DNA of 64,000 bases from CADEDH01 sp963732695 (GTDB lineage Bacteria; Actinomycetota; Acidimicrobiia; Acidimicrobiales; SZUA-35), in contig CAVTAP010000002.1 of NCBI GenBank assembly GCA_963732695.1, positions 1 to 64,000 on the forward strand. The letters run 5' to 3'. The notes under the pieces are model-generated. The model was not told the DNA's origin, did not search any database, and saw nothing but the letters and a program-made list of their open reading frames with translations. A program made the translations under genes and the position numbers. Within the stretch, counting starts at the first letter, position 1. Every line of letters begins with the position of its first letter. Positions 35,267 through 43,962 of this stretch are shown here, one piece after another.

Positions 35267-36055
35267 ATGACGCAGCCCTTCACCCGCCTGGACATCGAGC
35301 TCGACGGCACCGGGGTCGCCGTGGTGACCATGAACCGCCCGCCGGTCAACGCCGTCGACTTGATCATGTACCGCGAGATCCGGGACCTGTTCATCGACAT
35401 CGACCAGATCGGCCCGGGCGTGCGGGCCGTGGTGCTCACCGGGCAGGGCAAGCACTTCTGCGCCGGCAACGACCTCGACGACTTCGCCACCATGGACTCG
35501 GGCAACGTACGTGAGCGCATGTTCCACGTCCGTGAGGCCTTCTTCGCCATCATGGAGTGCGCGGTCCCGGTCATCGGCGCCGTGTCCGGCGCGGCGCTGG
35601 GCACCGGCCTGGCCCTGTCGGCATCGTGCGACTACGTGATCGCCGCCGATGATGCCACGTTTGGTCTGCCCGAGCTGAGCGTCGGGGTGCACGGCGGGGC
35701 CCGCCACCTCGGCCGAATGATCGGCCAACCCATCGTTCGTTGGATGTACTTCACCGGCCAGCGGCTGACGGGGCCCGAGATGCTGGCCCGGGGCGCCGTG
35801 GCCGAAGTTGTGCCGCGCGCCGAGGTGCTCGAACGGGCGGTGGAGCACGCCCGACGCGTGGCCGCCTACAGCCCGACCGCCGTGCGCATGGGCAAGCAGG
35901 GCCTCAACGACATCGAGTACTCCACTGTCCGGGTCGGCTACGAGCACGAGCAGGGGCTCACCGCCAAGATGATGGACCACCCCGACGCCAAGATCGCCCT
36001 GGCCGCGGCCCGGGCCGGCACCGTCGCCGACTATCCCGACATCGTGAGCCGGTAG
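35267..36055 (+). CDS. Enoyl-CoA hydratase/isomerase family protein
   Basis: A 262-residue crotonase-fold enzyme. Seen: VVTMNRPPVNAVD, oxyanion-hole strands (HFCAGNDLDDF, AVSGAALGTGLALSASCDYVIAA) and FGLPELSVGVHGGARHLGRMIG. The E of PELSVG aligns with the first catalytic Glu region, and the second position reads VHGGARHL. ATG 35267 follows AGGAAGG. A single-gene unit, divergent from the thiolase operon across site 11. Probably hydrates the unsaturated CoA made by an acyl-CoA dehydrogenase elsewhere in the island. Confidence 0.88.
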   Translation: MTQPFTRLDIELDGTGVAVVTMNRPPVNAVDLIMYREIRDLFIDIDQIGPGVRAVVLTGQGKHFCAGNDLDDFATMDSGNVRERMFHVREAFFAIMECAVPVIGAVSGAALGTGLALSASCDYVIAADDATFGLPELSVGVHGGARHLGRMIGQPIVRWMYFTGQRLTGPEMLARGAVAEVVPRAEVLERAVEHARRVAAYSPTAVRMGKQGLNDIEYSTVRVGYEHEQGLTAKMMDHPDAKIALAAARAGTVADYPDIVSR

Positions 36056-36091
36056 CTCGCGGCCGGACCGGGTCGGCGAAGTGGCGGCGGT

Positions 36092-36979
36092 TCAACGTTG
36101 CGAACCCGGGCGGGTGAAGGCGGGCATGGCGCTATCGCGCCCGACCGACGGCGTGGCCCTCGGGGCGCACACCTTGCGGAGGCTGCGTTCGGGTCCCACC
36201 TCGGTGACCACGTCGCGGGCGTGCTGGACGGCCAGGTTGTCCCAGACCACGAGGTCCCGCTCCTGCCAGGCGTGCTCGAACGTGTTGCCGGCGGCGTAGA
36301 GCACGTCGAACACCTCGTCGAGCAGCCGCTCGCTCTCGCCGGTCTTCAGGCCTTCGACGCCGGACGTCATCATCTGGGACACGGTGAGCGTGGGGGCGCC
36401 GGTGCGGGGGTGGGTCACCACGATGGGTTTCGAGCCGCTGTGCTCGGTGGCCCGTTCGGCCCGGAGGAGCTCGCCAGGGTCGTACCCGCCCCGGGCCCGC
36501 TGGCCGGTGCTGTTGATCGCAGTGAGCCTCTCGATCCGGGTGCGGAGAGGGCCGGGGAGCCGCGCCAGCGCCCGGGTGGTGCTGGCGAACACGGTCGGGA
36601 CCGATGGTTGGTCGACCGCCTCGCCGTAGAGCGACAGCAGCTCCTGGGGGCTGTCGCTCCACATGCCGTCGGAGTGGAACAACAGGCGGCCGTGGGGCGC
36701 GTTGCCGTCGTCGTCCTTGTTGGAGATGCGGGTGCCGTAGAGGTGCCCGACGGCCTCGGCCGTGGGCCGGTCCGGAGGCGGCTCCGAGCCTACGAGCAGG
36801 CCCGAGATGTACCGCTGGTCGTCGGCCGTCACGTGAACGTCGCGGAACACCAGCACGCCGTAGGTGTCGAACGCGGCCCGCAGCTGACGGACTGCCGCAG
36901 CATCGAGCTCGCCGCCGGGCGACCAACCCTCCACCTCGGCACCGAACCCCGGGGTGATCTCACGAACGTGCAGTGGCAC
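36092..36979 (-). CDS. TauD/TfdA-type Fe(II)/2-oxoglutarate dioxygenase
   Basis: A 295-residue dioxygenase of the TauD/TfdA family. It uses Fe(II), 2-oxoglutarate and oxygen to hydroxylate, and sometimes cleave, a substrate. The iron triad is visible: His and Asp in LFHSDGMW and the distal His in WDNLAVQHARD. The 2-oxoglutarate Arg is probably in GPERSLRK. GTG 36979 follows GAGGAGG. It is divergent from a SnoaL gene across site 12. The second copy at 48635 is related but not near-identical. Confidence 0.9.
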   Translation of the reverse strand: MPLHVREITPGFGAEVEGWSPGGELDAAAVRQLRAAFDTYGVLVFRDVHVTADDQRYISGLLVGSEPPPDRPTAEAVGHLYGTRISNKDDDGNAPHGRLLFHSDGMWSDSPQELLSLYGEAVDQPSVPTVFASTTRALARLPGPLRTRIERLTAINSTGQRARGGYDPGELLRAERATEHSGSKPIVVTHPRTGAPTLTVSQMMTSGVEGLKTGESERLLDEVFDVLYAAGNTFEHAWQERDLVVWDNLAVQHARDVVTEVGPERSLRKVCAPRATPSVGRDSAMPAFTRPGSQR

Positions 36980-37049
36980 GCGAACCTCCTCGACGACAAC
37001 GGTTGAGATTCTCACCCGATCACATCGTGTCGGACGTTTCGAGCAATTG

Positions 37050-37065
37050 TGGCACACGACTGTCA
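37050..37065. promoter_or_regulatory. Operator palindrome, site 12
   Basis: TGGCACA-CG-ACTGTCA, with a perfect right half and a degenerate left half. It lies between the dioxygenase (36979, left) and SnoaL gene (37112, right). Confidence 0.62.
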
Positions 37066-37111
37066 GATATGGGAGGGTGGGCGGCATCAGCGCATCGGGG
37101 GAGGCTGCACC

Positions 37112-37546
37112 ATGACCGTCGAGGACGAGCTGCGACGCCTGTCCGACATCGAGGCCATCCGGCTCCTGCGGGCCCGTTATACCCGGGCCATCGACACCAA
37201 GGACTGGGCCACCTACGGCGCCTGCCTGACGGTCGACGCCCGCCTGTCCACCGACCGGGGCATCGACGAGGGTCGCGACTCGATCGTGACGAACATCTCG
37301 GGTGCCCTCGCCACGGCCACCACCGTGCACCACCTCCACCAGCACGAGATCGAGCTCACCGGCGCGGACACGGCGACGGGTGTCTGGGCCATGCACGACC
37401 TCGTGCAGATCGGGACGTTCTCGCTGCGCGGCGACGGACACTACCGCGAGGAGTATCGCCGCACCGCCGAGGGCTGGCAGATCCAGTCCTCCACCCTGAC
37501 CCGGCTGCGGGTCGACACCGAGGGTGAGCCACCGAAGCGAGGGTGA
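37112..37546 (+). CDS. SnoaL-like/NTF2-fold protein
   Basis: A 144-residue NTF2-fold protein (LSDIEAIRLLRARYTRAIDTKDWATYGACLT; TVHHLHQHEIEL; HYREEYRRTAEGWQI). It is similar in length and pattern to SnoaL_4 domains found with aromatic and steroid catabolic genes. A possible catalytic Arg/Tyr/His set cannot be fixed from sequence. ATG 37112 follows GGGGGAGG. First gene of a rightward pair with an SDR 92 bp downstream. Confidence 0.78.
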   Translation: MTVEDELRRLSDIEAIRLLRARYTRAIDTKDWATYGACLTVDARLSTDRGIDEGRDSIVTNISGALATATTVHHLHQHEIELTGADTATGVWAMHDLVQIGTFSLRGDGHYREEYRRTAEGWQIQSSTLTRLRVDTEGEPPKRG

Positions 37547-37638
37547 AGCGCGATCAGAGGCCGGAACCTTCGCCCATCCGCTCGAGCCGTCAGAGAATTC
37601 CCCATCAGCCTGAGCTGATCGACCATGAGGAGATCCCC

Positions 37639-38469
37639 ATGTCCAATGAGCTGGCCGGCATGGTCGCCATCGTCACCGGGGGGTCCTCCGGCATCGGCCT
37701 CGGTACCGCCGAGCGCCTGGTCGCCGAGGGCGCCAAGGTGGTCATCGCCGACATCGCCGAGGAACGGGGCCGGGACGCCGCCCGGTCGCTCGGCCCCGAC
37801 GCCGCCTTCAAGCTGACCGACGTGGCCGAGCCGCCGCAGGTCGCCGAGCTGGTCGAGTTCACGGCGGCGACGTTCGGCCGGCTCGACATCATGTTCAACA
37901 ACGCCGGGATCTCCGGGGTCCGTTGCTCCCTCGTCGAGGCCGACTTCGCCGACTTCGACCGTGTGATGCGCATCAACCTGCTCGGGGTCATGGCCGGCAC
38001 GGCCTACGCCGCCCGTCAGATGGCCAAGAACGGCGGCGGGTCCGTGATCAACTCGTCGTCGATCGGCGGCATCTCGGCCACCCCGGGCCAATGGTCGTAC
38101 AACCCGTCCAAGGCGGCGGTCATCCATTTCACGAAGTCGGCCGCCGTGGAGCTCGGCGCCCTGGGCGTGCGGGTGAACGCGGTGGCGCCCGGCAACATCG
38201 ACACCGAGATCCTCGGCAATGCCGTGGGGGCCGGGCTGGGCGAGGAGGAGAAGGCGGCCATGATGGAGAAGGTGCGGGCCTTCCTGATGAGCCGCCAACC
38301 CCTCCAGATCCAGGGCCAGCCCATCGACATCGCCGAGGCCGTGCTGTTCTTGGGCACCCCCCGCTCGCGCTTCATCACGGGCACGGTGATCCCGGTCGAC
38401 GGCGGTCAGGTGACGGGCAGCCCCGCCGGCTCGTCGGGGTTCCGCGACGCCATACGTCGCGACGGGTGA
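37639..38469 (+). CDS. SDR oxidoreductase
   Basis: A 276-residue classical SDR with all standard motifs: TGGSSGIG, NNAG (FNNAGISG), Ser in SSSIGG and YNPSK, and C-terminal ITGTVIPVDGG. ATG 37639 follows GAGGAG. The nearest functional analogues are 3-oxoacyl or hydroxysteroid-type SDRs. It shares the site 12 unit with SnoaL. Its stop is ten bases from the inferred stop of the convergent SDR at 38480. Confidence 0.9.
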   Translation: MSNELAGMVAIVTGGSSGIGLGTAERLVAEGAKVVIADIAEERGRDAARSLGPDAAFKLTDVAEPPQVAELVEFTAATFGRLDIMFNNAGISGVRCSLVEADFADFDRVMRINLLGVMAGTAYAARQMAKNGGGSVINSSSIGGISATPGQWSYNPSKAAVIHFTKSAAVELGALGVRVNAVAPGNIDTEILGNAVGAGLGEEEKAAMMEKVRAFLMSRQPLQIQGQPIDIAEAVLFLGTPRSRFITGTVIPVDGGQVTGSPAGSSGFRDAIRRDG

Positions 38470-38479
38470 CGGCCGACGA

Positions 38480-39270
38480 TCACAGATCCGGGAACCGGGG
38501 GACAGCTCGCCGACCGCGCCGCCGTCGACATCCAGGCACACGCCGGTGATGTACGACGCCGCCGGAGAGGCCAGGAACACCGCGGCCAGGCCGATGTCGG
38601 CCGGCGTGCCCAGGCGTCGCAGACGACTTCGCGAGGCCAGCTGATCGGTGATCTCGGGCCGGGACGCCACCACGGCGCGCATGGCCTCGGTCTCGATGAT
38701 GCCGGGGTGGATGCCGTTGACCCGGATGCGGGGCCCCAACCCCGCGGCCATCGACCGGGTGGCGTAGAGCAGGGCACCCTTGGCGGCGTCGTAGGACAGG
38801 TGGCCACGGGTGGGCTGGTGGATGGCGCTGCTGATGATGTTGACGATCGACGCACCGGGCTGCTCCAGCAAGTGGGGCACGGCCGCGCGGACGAGCTCGA
38901 AGGGCACCGAGACGTGAAGATGGAAGGCGTCCTCCAGCTCGCCGACGGTGTTGTCCGGGAGGGCCCGCCACATGTCACCGCCGCCGGCGCAGTTCACCAC
39001 GATGTCGAGCCGGCCGAACTCGGCTACCACGGACTCGACCAGGCCCGGCAGCGTGGCGATGTCGGTCAGGTCGGCCGGCCGGGCCACGGCCCGGCCGGCG
39101 CTGGCCTCGATGGCCGCGGCCACCCGCTCCACATCAGCCGCGGTGCGCGCCACCAGGGCCACGGCGGCGCCGGCCTCGGCGAACGCGGTGGCGATGCCCT
39201 CACCGATGCCCCGGCCGCCGCCGGTGACGATGGCCACCTTGCCAGCCAGGGAGAAGGGAGAAGGGGCCAT
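38480..39270 (-). CDS. SDR oxidoreductase, probable 3'-terminal frameshift
   Basis: A classical SDR with TGGGRGIG, NCAG (VVNCAGGG), SSAIHQ...YDAAK and the final ITGVCLDVDGG. In the given sequence the frame does not stop at the end of the domain but runs on antisense through the next SDR. Adding one base to the five-G run at 38497-38501 would give ELSPRFPDL and a stop at 38480, leaving a clean ten-base gap and a 263-residue protein. I annotate that end. ATG 39270 has no clear ribosome site; TTG 39273 is an alternative. Last gene of the SDR - P450 - SDR leftward unit under site 13. Confidence 0.75.
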
Positions 39271-39291
39271 CAAGGGAGACGGGGCTTCCGC

Positions 39292-40498
39292 TCACCACGT
39301 CACGGGCAGCTTGGCGGGGGAGCGCAGCATGGTGACCGTCGACCACTCGACCTCGGCGGGGGCGACAGCCAGGTCGAGGGTGGGGAACCGCGTGAGCAAG
39401 GCCCGCAACGTCGACTCGATCTCCAGCCCGGCCAGGCGGGCGCCCAAGCAGCGGTGCCCGCCCCAGCCCAGCGATAGGTGCGGCTGGGGATCCGTGCGGT
39501 GGAGGTCGAGCTCCCAACCCCGTTCGAAGACCGACTCGTCGCGGTTGGCTACCTGGTGCTCGGGCAGGATCGGGTCACCCCTGGGGATGACCACGCCGCC
39601 GCTCAGCTCGACGTCCTCGTTGGCCCAGCGCACCAGTGGGTAGCCGTGGCGGAAGCTGGGGATCCAGCGCCACAGCTCCTCGATGGCCGGCGGGATCAAC
39701 GCCGGCTCGGCGAGGAGCTCGTCCCACAGTCGTCGATGGGTCATGAGCGTCCACACCATCGAGCCGAGTTGGGCCGCCGTCGTCTCGAACCCGCCGAGGA
39801 ACAAGGTGATGGCCAGGGATACCAGCTCGTCCTCGGTGAAGCGATCGTCGTCCTCTCGGGCCTGGACGAGGTGACTGAGCAAGGCGTCGGAAGGGTGGTC
39901 GCGGTGCTCGGCCACGAGCGACCGGACGTAGGCCTGGAGGGCGTGGTAGGCCTCCATCCGCTCCTCGATCTCCTTGCCGGGCCCGGTGATCTGGTCGACC
40001 CATCCCTTCAGGAGCGCGATGGCGTCGTCGGGGGCGCCCAGGATGCCGGTGATCACCCGGAGGGGCAGCTTCCAGGCGAACAGCTCCCCGAAGTCGGCGC
40101 CGTGACCCGCGTCCTCGATCCCGTCGAGGAGCTCGGCGGTCATGGCTTCGACCCATCCCGTCATGGCGCGGATCTGCTGGAGGGGCGAAGGCACCTGAGG
40201 CCAGCCGGCGTACCCGGGTGTGGTTGGGAGGGTCCATGTTGTCGAGGCGGGTGGCGTCGCTGCCGTGGGCGTGGCCGTGGACCCGCGGCGTGTCCCGCCC
40301 GTAGCCCATGGACTTGCCGAAGCGACGGTCGCCGTAGACGGCCTTCACGTCGCGGTAGCGGGTGGCGATCCACACCGGCTCGCCGAGCGACAGCTGGGCC
40401 TTGAACGGGCCGCCGCGCCGCTGCAGCTCGCGGTAAACGAGGTCGACCTCGAGATCGTCGGTCTCGGCCAGCGGGTACGAGCGATGTTCAGCGGTCAT
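39292..40498 (-). pseudogene. Cytochrome P450 (LGWG type), frameshifted
   Basis: ATG 40498 (MTAEHRSYPLAETDD, GGGGAGG upstream) starts a P450 that shifts frame near 40182-40185, in a four-G run. Removing one base joins SGAFA to LQQIRAMTGWV, matching the spacing of the paralogue at 31047, and gives about 401 residues. Downstream parts are intact: I-helix LFLGGFETT, K-helix EELWR, heme loop LGWGGHRCLG. A homopolymer indel suggests sequencing error as much as true inactivation. Middle gene of a leftward three-gene unit. Confidence 0.83.
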
Positions 40499-40522
40499 GT
40501 TGCGGCCTCCCCGAATCCCTGC

Positions 40523-41443
40523 TCAGCGTGCGGCGCGGGCTTCCTCGTGGGCGAACAGGTGCAGGACATGGGCGTCGGACATGTCCATCACCGTGTCGAG
40601 GTTCGCGGCGATCTCTTCGGGTGTCAGGTTGGGGCTCGTGTACCCGGTGTTCATCGAGGCCACGATGCGCATGACCCCACCACCGCCGCACACCAGCACC
40701 TCACCCGTGAGCGAGCACGACTCGTGGGCGAGGAACAGCGCCGCCGGTGTGACCAGCTCCGGGGCGAACGCCACGATGCCCTCGCCGAACTTCTCGACCG
40801 GCTCGTCGTAGGTCTTGGCCAGCACGGCGGGACCCGACAAGCGCGTGTCGGCCCGGGGGGCCACCGCGTTGACCAGGATGCCGTAGCGGCGCGAGTCGTG
40901 GGCCAGGCTGCGGGTGAAGCCGTACACCCCGGCCTTGCCGGCTCCGTAGCTCGTGGCCTTGGGCACGAGGCCCCACCCGGCCTCCGAGCAGGTGTTCACG
41001 ATGCGGCCGTAGCCGCCGGCGATGAGGTGCGGGTAGGCCGCCTTGCACACGTTGACGGTGCCCTGGAGCTGGACGTCGACCATGCGGCGGAAGCGGTCGA
41101 GGGGCAGGTCCTCGAACCAGTCGGGGTCGGCGATGCCGGCGTTGTTGATCACCACGTCGAGGCGCCCGAAGGCATCCATCGCCGTGCGGACGATCGATTC
41201 AGCGCCCGCCTCATCGGCCACCGACGCGTACGACGACACCGCGGCGCCACCCGCCGCGGTGATCTCGGCCACGACGTCGTCGGCCGGGCCCGACGACGAT
41301 CCCGATCCGTCGAGGTTGCCGCCGAAGTCGGCCACGACCACCCTGGCGCCCCGCGCCGCCAGGGCCAGAGCGTGGCACCGGCCGACGCCTCGCCCGGCTC
41401 CGGTGACGATGACGCTGCGATCGTCGAACCTCAACTCGGCCAT
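40523..41443 (-). CDS. SDR oxidoreductase, MFE-2 hydroxyacyl-CoA dehydrogenase-like
   Basis: A 306-residue SDR, the closest relative of the one at 604 in this window. TGAGRGVG cofactor loop, DFGGNLDGSGSSSGPADDVVAEI loop, NNAG, and active site CSEAGWG with YGAGK. The C-terminal extension has SPNLTPEEIAANLDTVMD. ATG 41443 is preferred over ATG 41449, six bases upstream, because AGGAGG sits seven bases before it and the paralogue starts MAxLRFD. First gene of the leftward unit, directly beside site 13. Confidence 0.87.
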   Translation of the reverse strand: MAELRFDDRSVIVTGAGRGVGRCHALALAARGARVVVADFGGNLDGSGSSSGPADDVVAEITAAGGAAVSSYASVADEAGAESIVRTAMDAFGRLDVVINNAGIADPDWFEDLPLDRFRRMVDVQLQGTVNVCKAAYPHLIAGGYGRIVNTCSEAGWGLVPKATSYGAGKAGVYGFTRSLAHDSRRYGILVNAVAPRADTRLSGPAVLAKTYDEPVEKFGEGIVAFAPELVTPAALFLAHESCSLTGEVLVCGGGGVMRIVASMNTGYTSPNLTPEEIAANLDTVMDMSDAHVLHLFAHEEARAAR

Positions 41444-41508
41444 GGCCATTCCTCCTGGGTGTCGCGCCTCTAGTCGACGCTGGACCGTACCACCTGAGAT
41501 GGCTATCG

Positions 41509-41524
41509 TGACAGTCCACTGTCG
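41509..41524. promoter_or_regulatory. Operator palindrome, site 13
   Basis: TGACAGT-CC-ACTGTCG, 15 of 16 symmetric. It is in the divergent gap between the SDR (41443, left) and amidohydrolase (41546, right). Confidence 0.75.
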
Positions 41525-41545
41525 GATTGCTGCTGAGGTGTGCTG

Positions 41546-42886
41546 ATGACCGTCATCGACCTTGCTGACCCCATGCCGGGCCTACGAGCGGCCCCCCTCG
41601 TCGCGGTGTCCTGCGACAGCCACATCGGCCCCCGCCTCGTCGAGGACCTCAGCCCGTACTGCCCCGCCGAGCGACGCGACGAGTTCGACGCCTTCGTGGC
41701 CGACATCGCCGCCCAACGGGCGGCGGCGGCATCGGCGGCTGGTCGGGTGTCCTTCGCCGGCACCTCGATGGGGTCGGACTGGGGAGTCCGGGTCGAGAAC
41801 CTCAAGACGCCTGGTCACCACGACATGCACGCCCGTCTTGGCGACATGGATGCCGACGGCGTGGCGGCCGAGGTCATCTTCCACGACAGCCAGAACGGCG
41901 AGACCATCCCGTTCCAGACCGACTTCTTGCTGTCGGCCCGCACGGGCGCCGGGCAGGACTTCGAGCTCCTGGCCGCCGGCCAGAAGATGTACAACCGGTG
42001 GCTGGCTGACGTGTGCTCCATCGAGCCCGAGCGCCACGTCGGACTCATGCACCTGCCCATGTGGGACATCGAGGCGGCCACCGCCGAGCTGGAGTGGGGC
42101 CGATCCATCGGTCTCAAGGGCGTGAACTTCCCCGCCCTCAAGAGCTACATCGAGCCCTACAACTCGCCGGCCTGGGACGACTTCTTCTCGGCGTGTGAGG
42201 ACCTCGGGGTGACCCTGTGCAACCACGGCGGGGCGGGCTCCAGCGGGGGCCGCCATCCGGGCGCCTTCTCGATCGCCAAATTCGAGATCTCGATGATGAC
42301 GCGGATCTGCCCCATGGACCAGCTGGTCTTCGGCGGGGTCTTCGAGCGCCACCCCAAGCTGCGCCTGGTCCTCACCGAATCGCCGGGCACGTGGTGGCCG
42401 TTCGTGCTCAAGGAGATGGACTCCATCTACCTGACCGACACCAACAGCTACGGACCCCGCGAGAAGGAGCGGGTGCCTCGCCGGCCTAGCGAGTACGCCG
42501 GCCGCCAGGTGTTCATCGGCGCCAGCTTCCACGCTCGGTTCGAGGCCGACGACGCCATCGCCAACGGCTACGTCGACCGCGTGATCTGGGGCTCGGACTA
42601 CCCCCACTACGAGGGCACCTACCAGTACGACGCACTCGGGCCCAACGGCGAGCCCATGACGTGGGCAGCCTGGCGCTTCCACTACGCCGGCCTCTCCGAG
42701 GACACGGTGCGGGCGTTCCTGGGTGGCAATGCCTTGAACGCCTACGAGTTCGACGGCGCCGCGCTGGCCGCCGTCGCCGCCCGCATCAACGCCCCGACCC
42801 ACGCGGACCTCAACAGCGCACCGGTCACGGCTCGACCTGAGGGCAGCGGCCACCTCGCCTTCCGCACGTTCGGTTTCTGGCACTGA
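41546..42886 (+). CDS. Amidohydrolase-2 family metal-dependent hydrolase
   Basis: A 446-residue PF04909-type TIM barrel. Seen: N-terminal VSCDSHIGP, VGLMHLPMWD, LRLVLTESPGTWWPF and late IWGSDYPHYEG with both metal Asp and His. ATG 41546 follows GAGGTG; GTG 41540 is possible. The leader after site 13 is only about 20 bp. First gene of a rightward unit continuing with an MBL hydrolase 44 bp later. Confidence 0.87.
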   Translation: MTVIDLADPMPGLRAAPLVAVSCDSHIGPRLVEDLSPYCPAERRDEFDAFVADIAAQRAAAASAAGRVSFAGTSMGSDWGVRVENLKTPGHHDMHARLGDMDADGVAAEVIFHDSQNGETIPFQTDFLLSARTGAGQDFELLAAGQKMYNRWLADVCSIEPERHVGLMHLPMWDIEAATAELEWGRSIGLKGVNFPALKSYIEPYNSPAWDDFFSACEDLGVTLCNHGGAGSSGGRHPGAFSIAKFEISMMTRICPMDQLVFGGVFERHPKLRLVLTESPGTWWPFVLKEMDSIYLTDTNSYGPREKERVPRRPSEYAGRQVFIGASFHARFEADDAIANGYVDRVIWGSDYPHYEGTYQYDALGPNGEPMTWAAWRFHYAGLSEDTVRAFLGGNALNAYEFDGAALAAVAARINAPTHADLNSAPVTARPEGSGHLAFRTFGFWH

Positions 42887-42930
42887 CGCCGACGCCTCGG
42901 TCGACCGCCCCCCAAGCCCGAGGAGTCGCC

Positions 42931-43872
42931 ATGGACGTCGGTCGCATCAGGATCGACCCGGTGATCGACGGCGCGATCCACAGCCGGATCCCGAGCGCCA
43001 CTGGGTACCCCGACCCGGGCTCGGATCGGTGGCGCGAGCTCCACGGCATGGTGGGGCACGGCGGTCTGATGGAGAGCACCCACGGCGGGTTCGTGGTGCG
43101 GACCGGTGACCGGGTGCTGCTGGTCGACGCCGGCTGCGGTCCCGAGGTAGCCGGCGGCTACACGGCCCCGGTGATCGACGCCGACGACCCGACCGACGTG
43201 ATCGGCGCCGTCCTGAGGCGTCGCGGGGCCACGACCGAGATGGTGCGGGGCGCAGCGGACAGCTTCGGCCGAATCCGGATGACCCGCGGGTGGTTGCCCG
43301 CCGCCCTCGCGGCTCTGGGCATCGAGCCGTCCCAGGTCACCGACGTGGTCTTCACCCACCTGCACTTCGACCATATCGGGTGGGCGGCGGTCGACGGCGA
43401 AGCGTGGTTCCCCAATGCCGTGGTGCGCTGCGCGGCAGCGGATCTCGACCACTTCCTCTCCGATCCTGTGGAGGAGGACATCACGGCGCTCGTCTACCGA
43501 ACGCTGCGGGCGCGGGAGCGGCTGGGGCCGCTGCTCGACCGGCTGGAGACGTGGGAGGCCGACAGGTCGCTGGCGGCGGGGGTCGACGTCCGCCTTGCTC
43601 CGGGGCACACTCCGGGCAGCAGCGTCGTCGTCCTGTCCGACGGGGAGGAGCGGGCCCTTCTGCTCGGGGACATGGTGCACTGCCCGCTCGAGTTGACCGA
43701 CGACGACTTCAACTTGCTGGCCGATCACGACCAGCCCCTCGCCAACCGCACCCGGGCGGCCTGGGCCCGGGAGCTGGAGGCCACGGGTGTCCCGGCCGCC
43801 GCCGCCCACTTCCCGGGCCTGCGCTTCGGTCGCCTGCTGGCGACCGAGACGGCCCGGCGCTGGGTGTTCTGA
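42931..43872 (+). CDS. Metallo-beta-lactamase-fold hydrolase
   Basis: A 313-residue MBL-fold protein. The signature THLHFDH gives zinc ligands H143, H145, D147 and H148; further ligands are in APGHTPGS and LLGDMVH, and a late H in AAHFPGLRFGR. This family includes lactonases, thioesterases and ester hydrolases. Here ring-lactone or thioester opening would suit the catabolic context, but the substrate is unknown. ATG 42931 lies after GAGGAGTC. Cotranscribed with the amidohydrolase. Confidence 0.88.
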   Translation: MDVGRIRIDPVIDGAIHSRIPSATGYPDPGSDRWRELHGMVGHGGLMESTHGGFVVRTGDRVLLVDAGCGPEVAGGYTAPVIDADDPTDVIGAVLRRRGATTEMVRGAADSFGRIRMTRGWLPAALAALGIEPSQVTDVVFTHLHFDHIGWAAVDGEAWFPNAVVRCAAADLDHFLSDPVEEDITALVYRTLRARERLGPLLDRLETWEADRSLAAGVDVRLAPGHTPGSSVVVLSDGEERALLLGDMVHCPLELTDDDFNLLADHDQPLANRTRAAWARELEATGVPAAAAHFPGLRFGRLLATETARRWVF

Positions 43873-43962
43873 GCGTCGACCGATTGCGCGCGAGTGCGAC
43901 GTGGCGATGGTCTCGGCGACGAGGTCGAAGGGGGCCCAGAGACGCAGAATACACTCGATGTC

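Noticed and set aside
38000..39273. Reading the SDR at 38480 as a 610-residue protein running through the neighbouring gene
   Set aside because: The extra part is antisense to a complete SDR and has no domain; a one-base indel in a G run explains it better.
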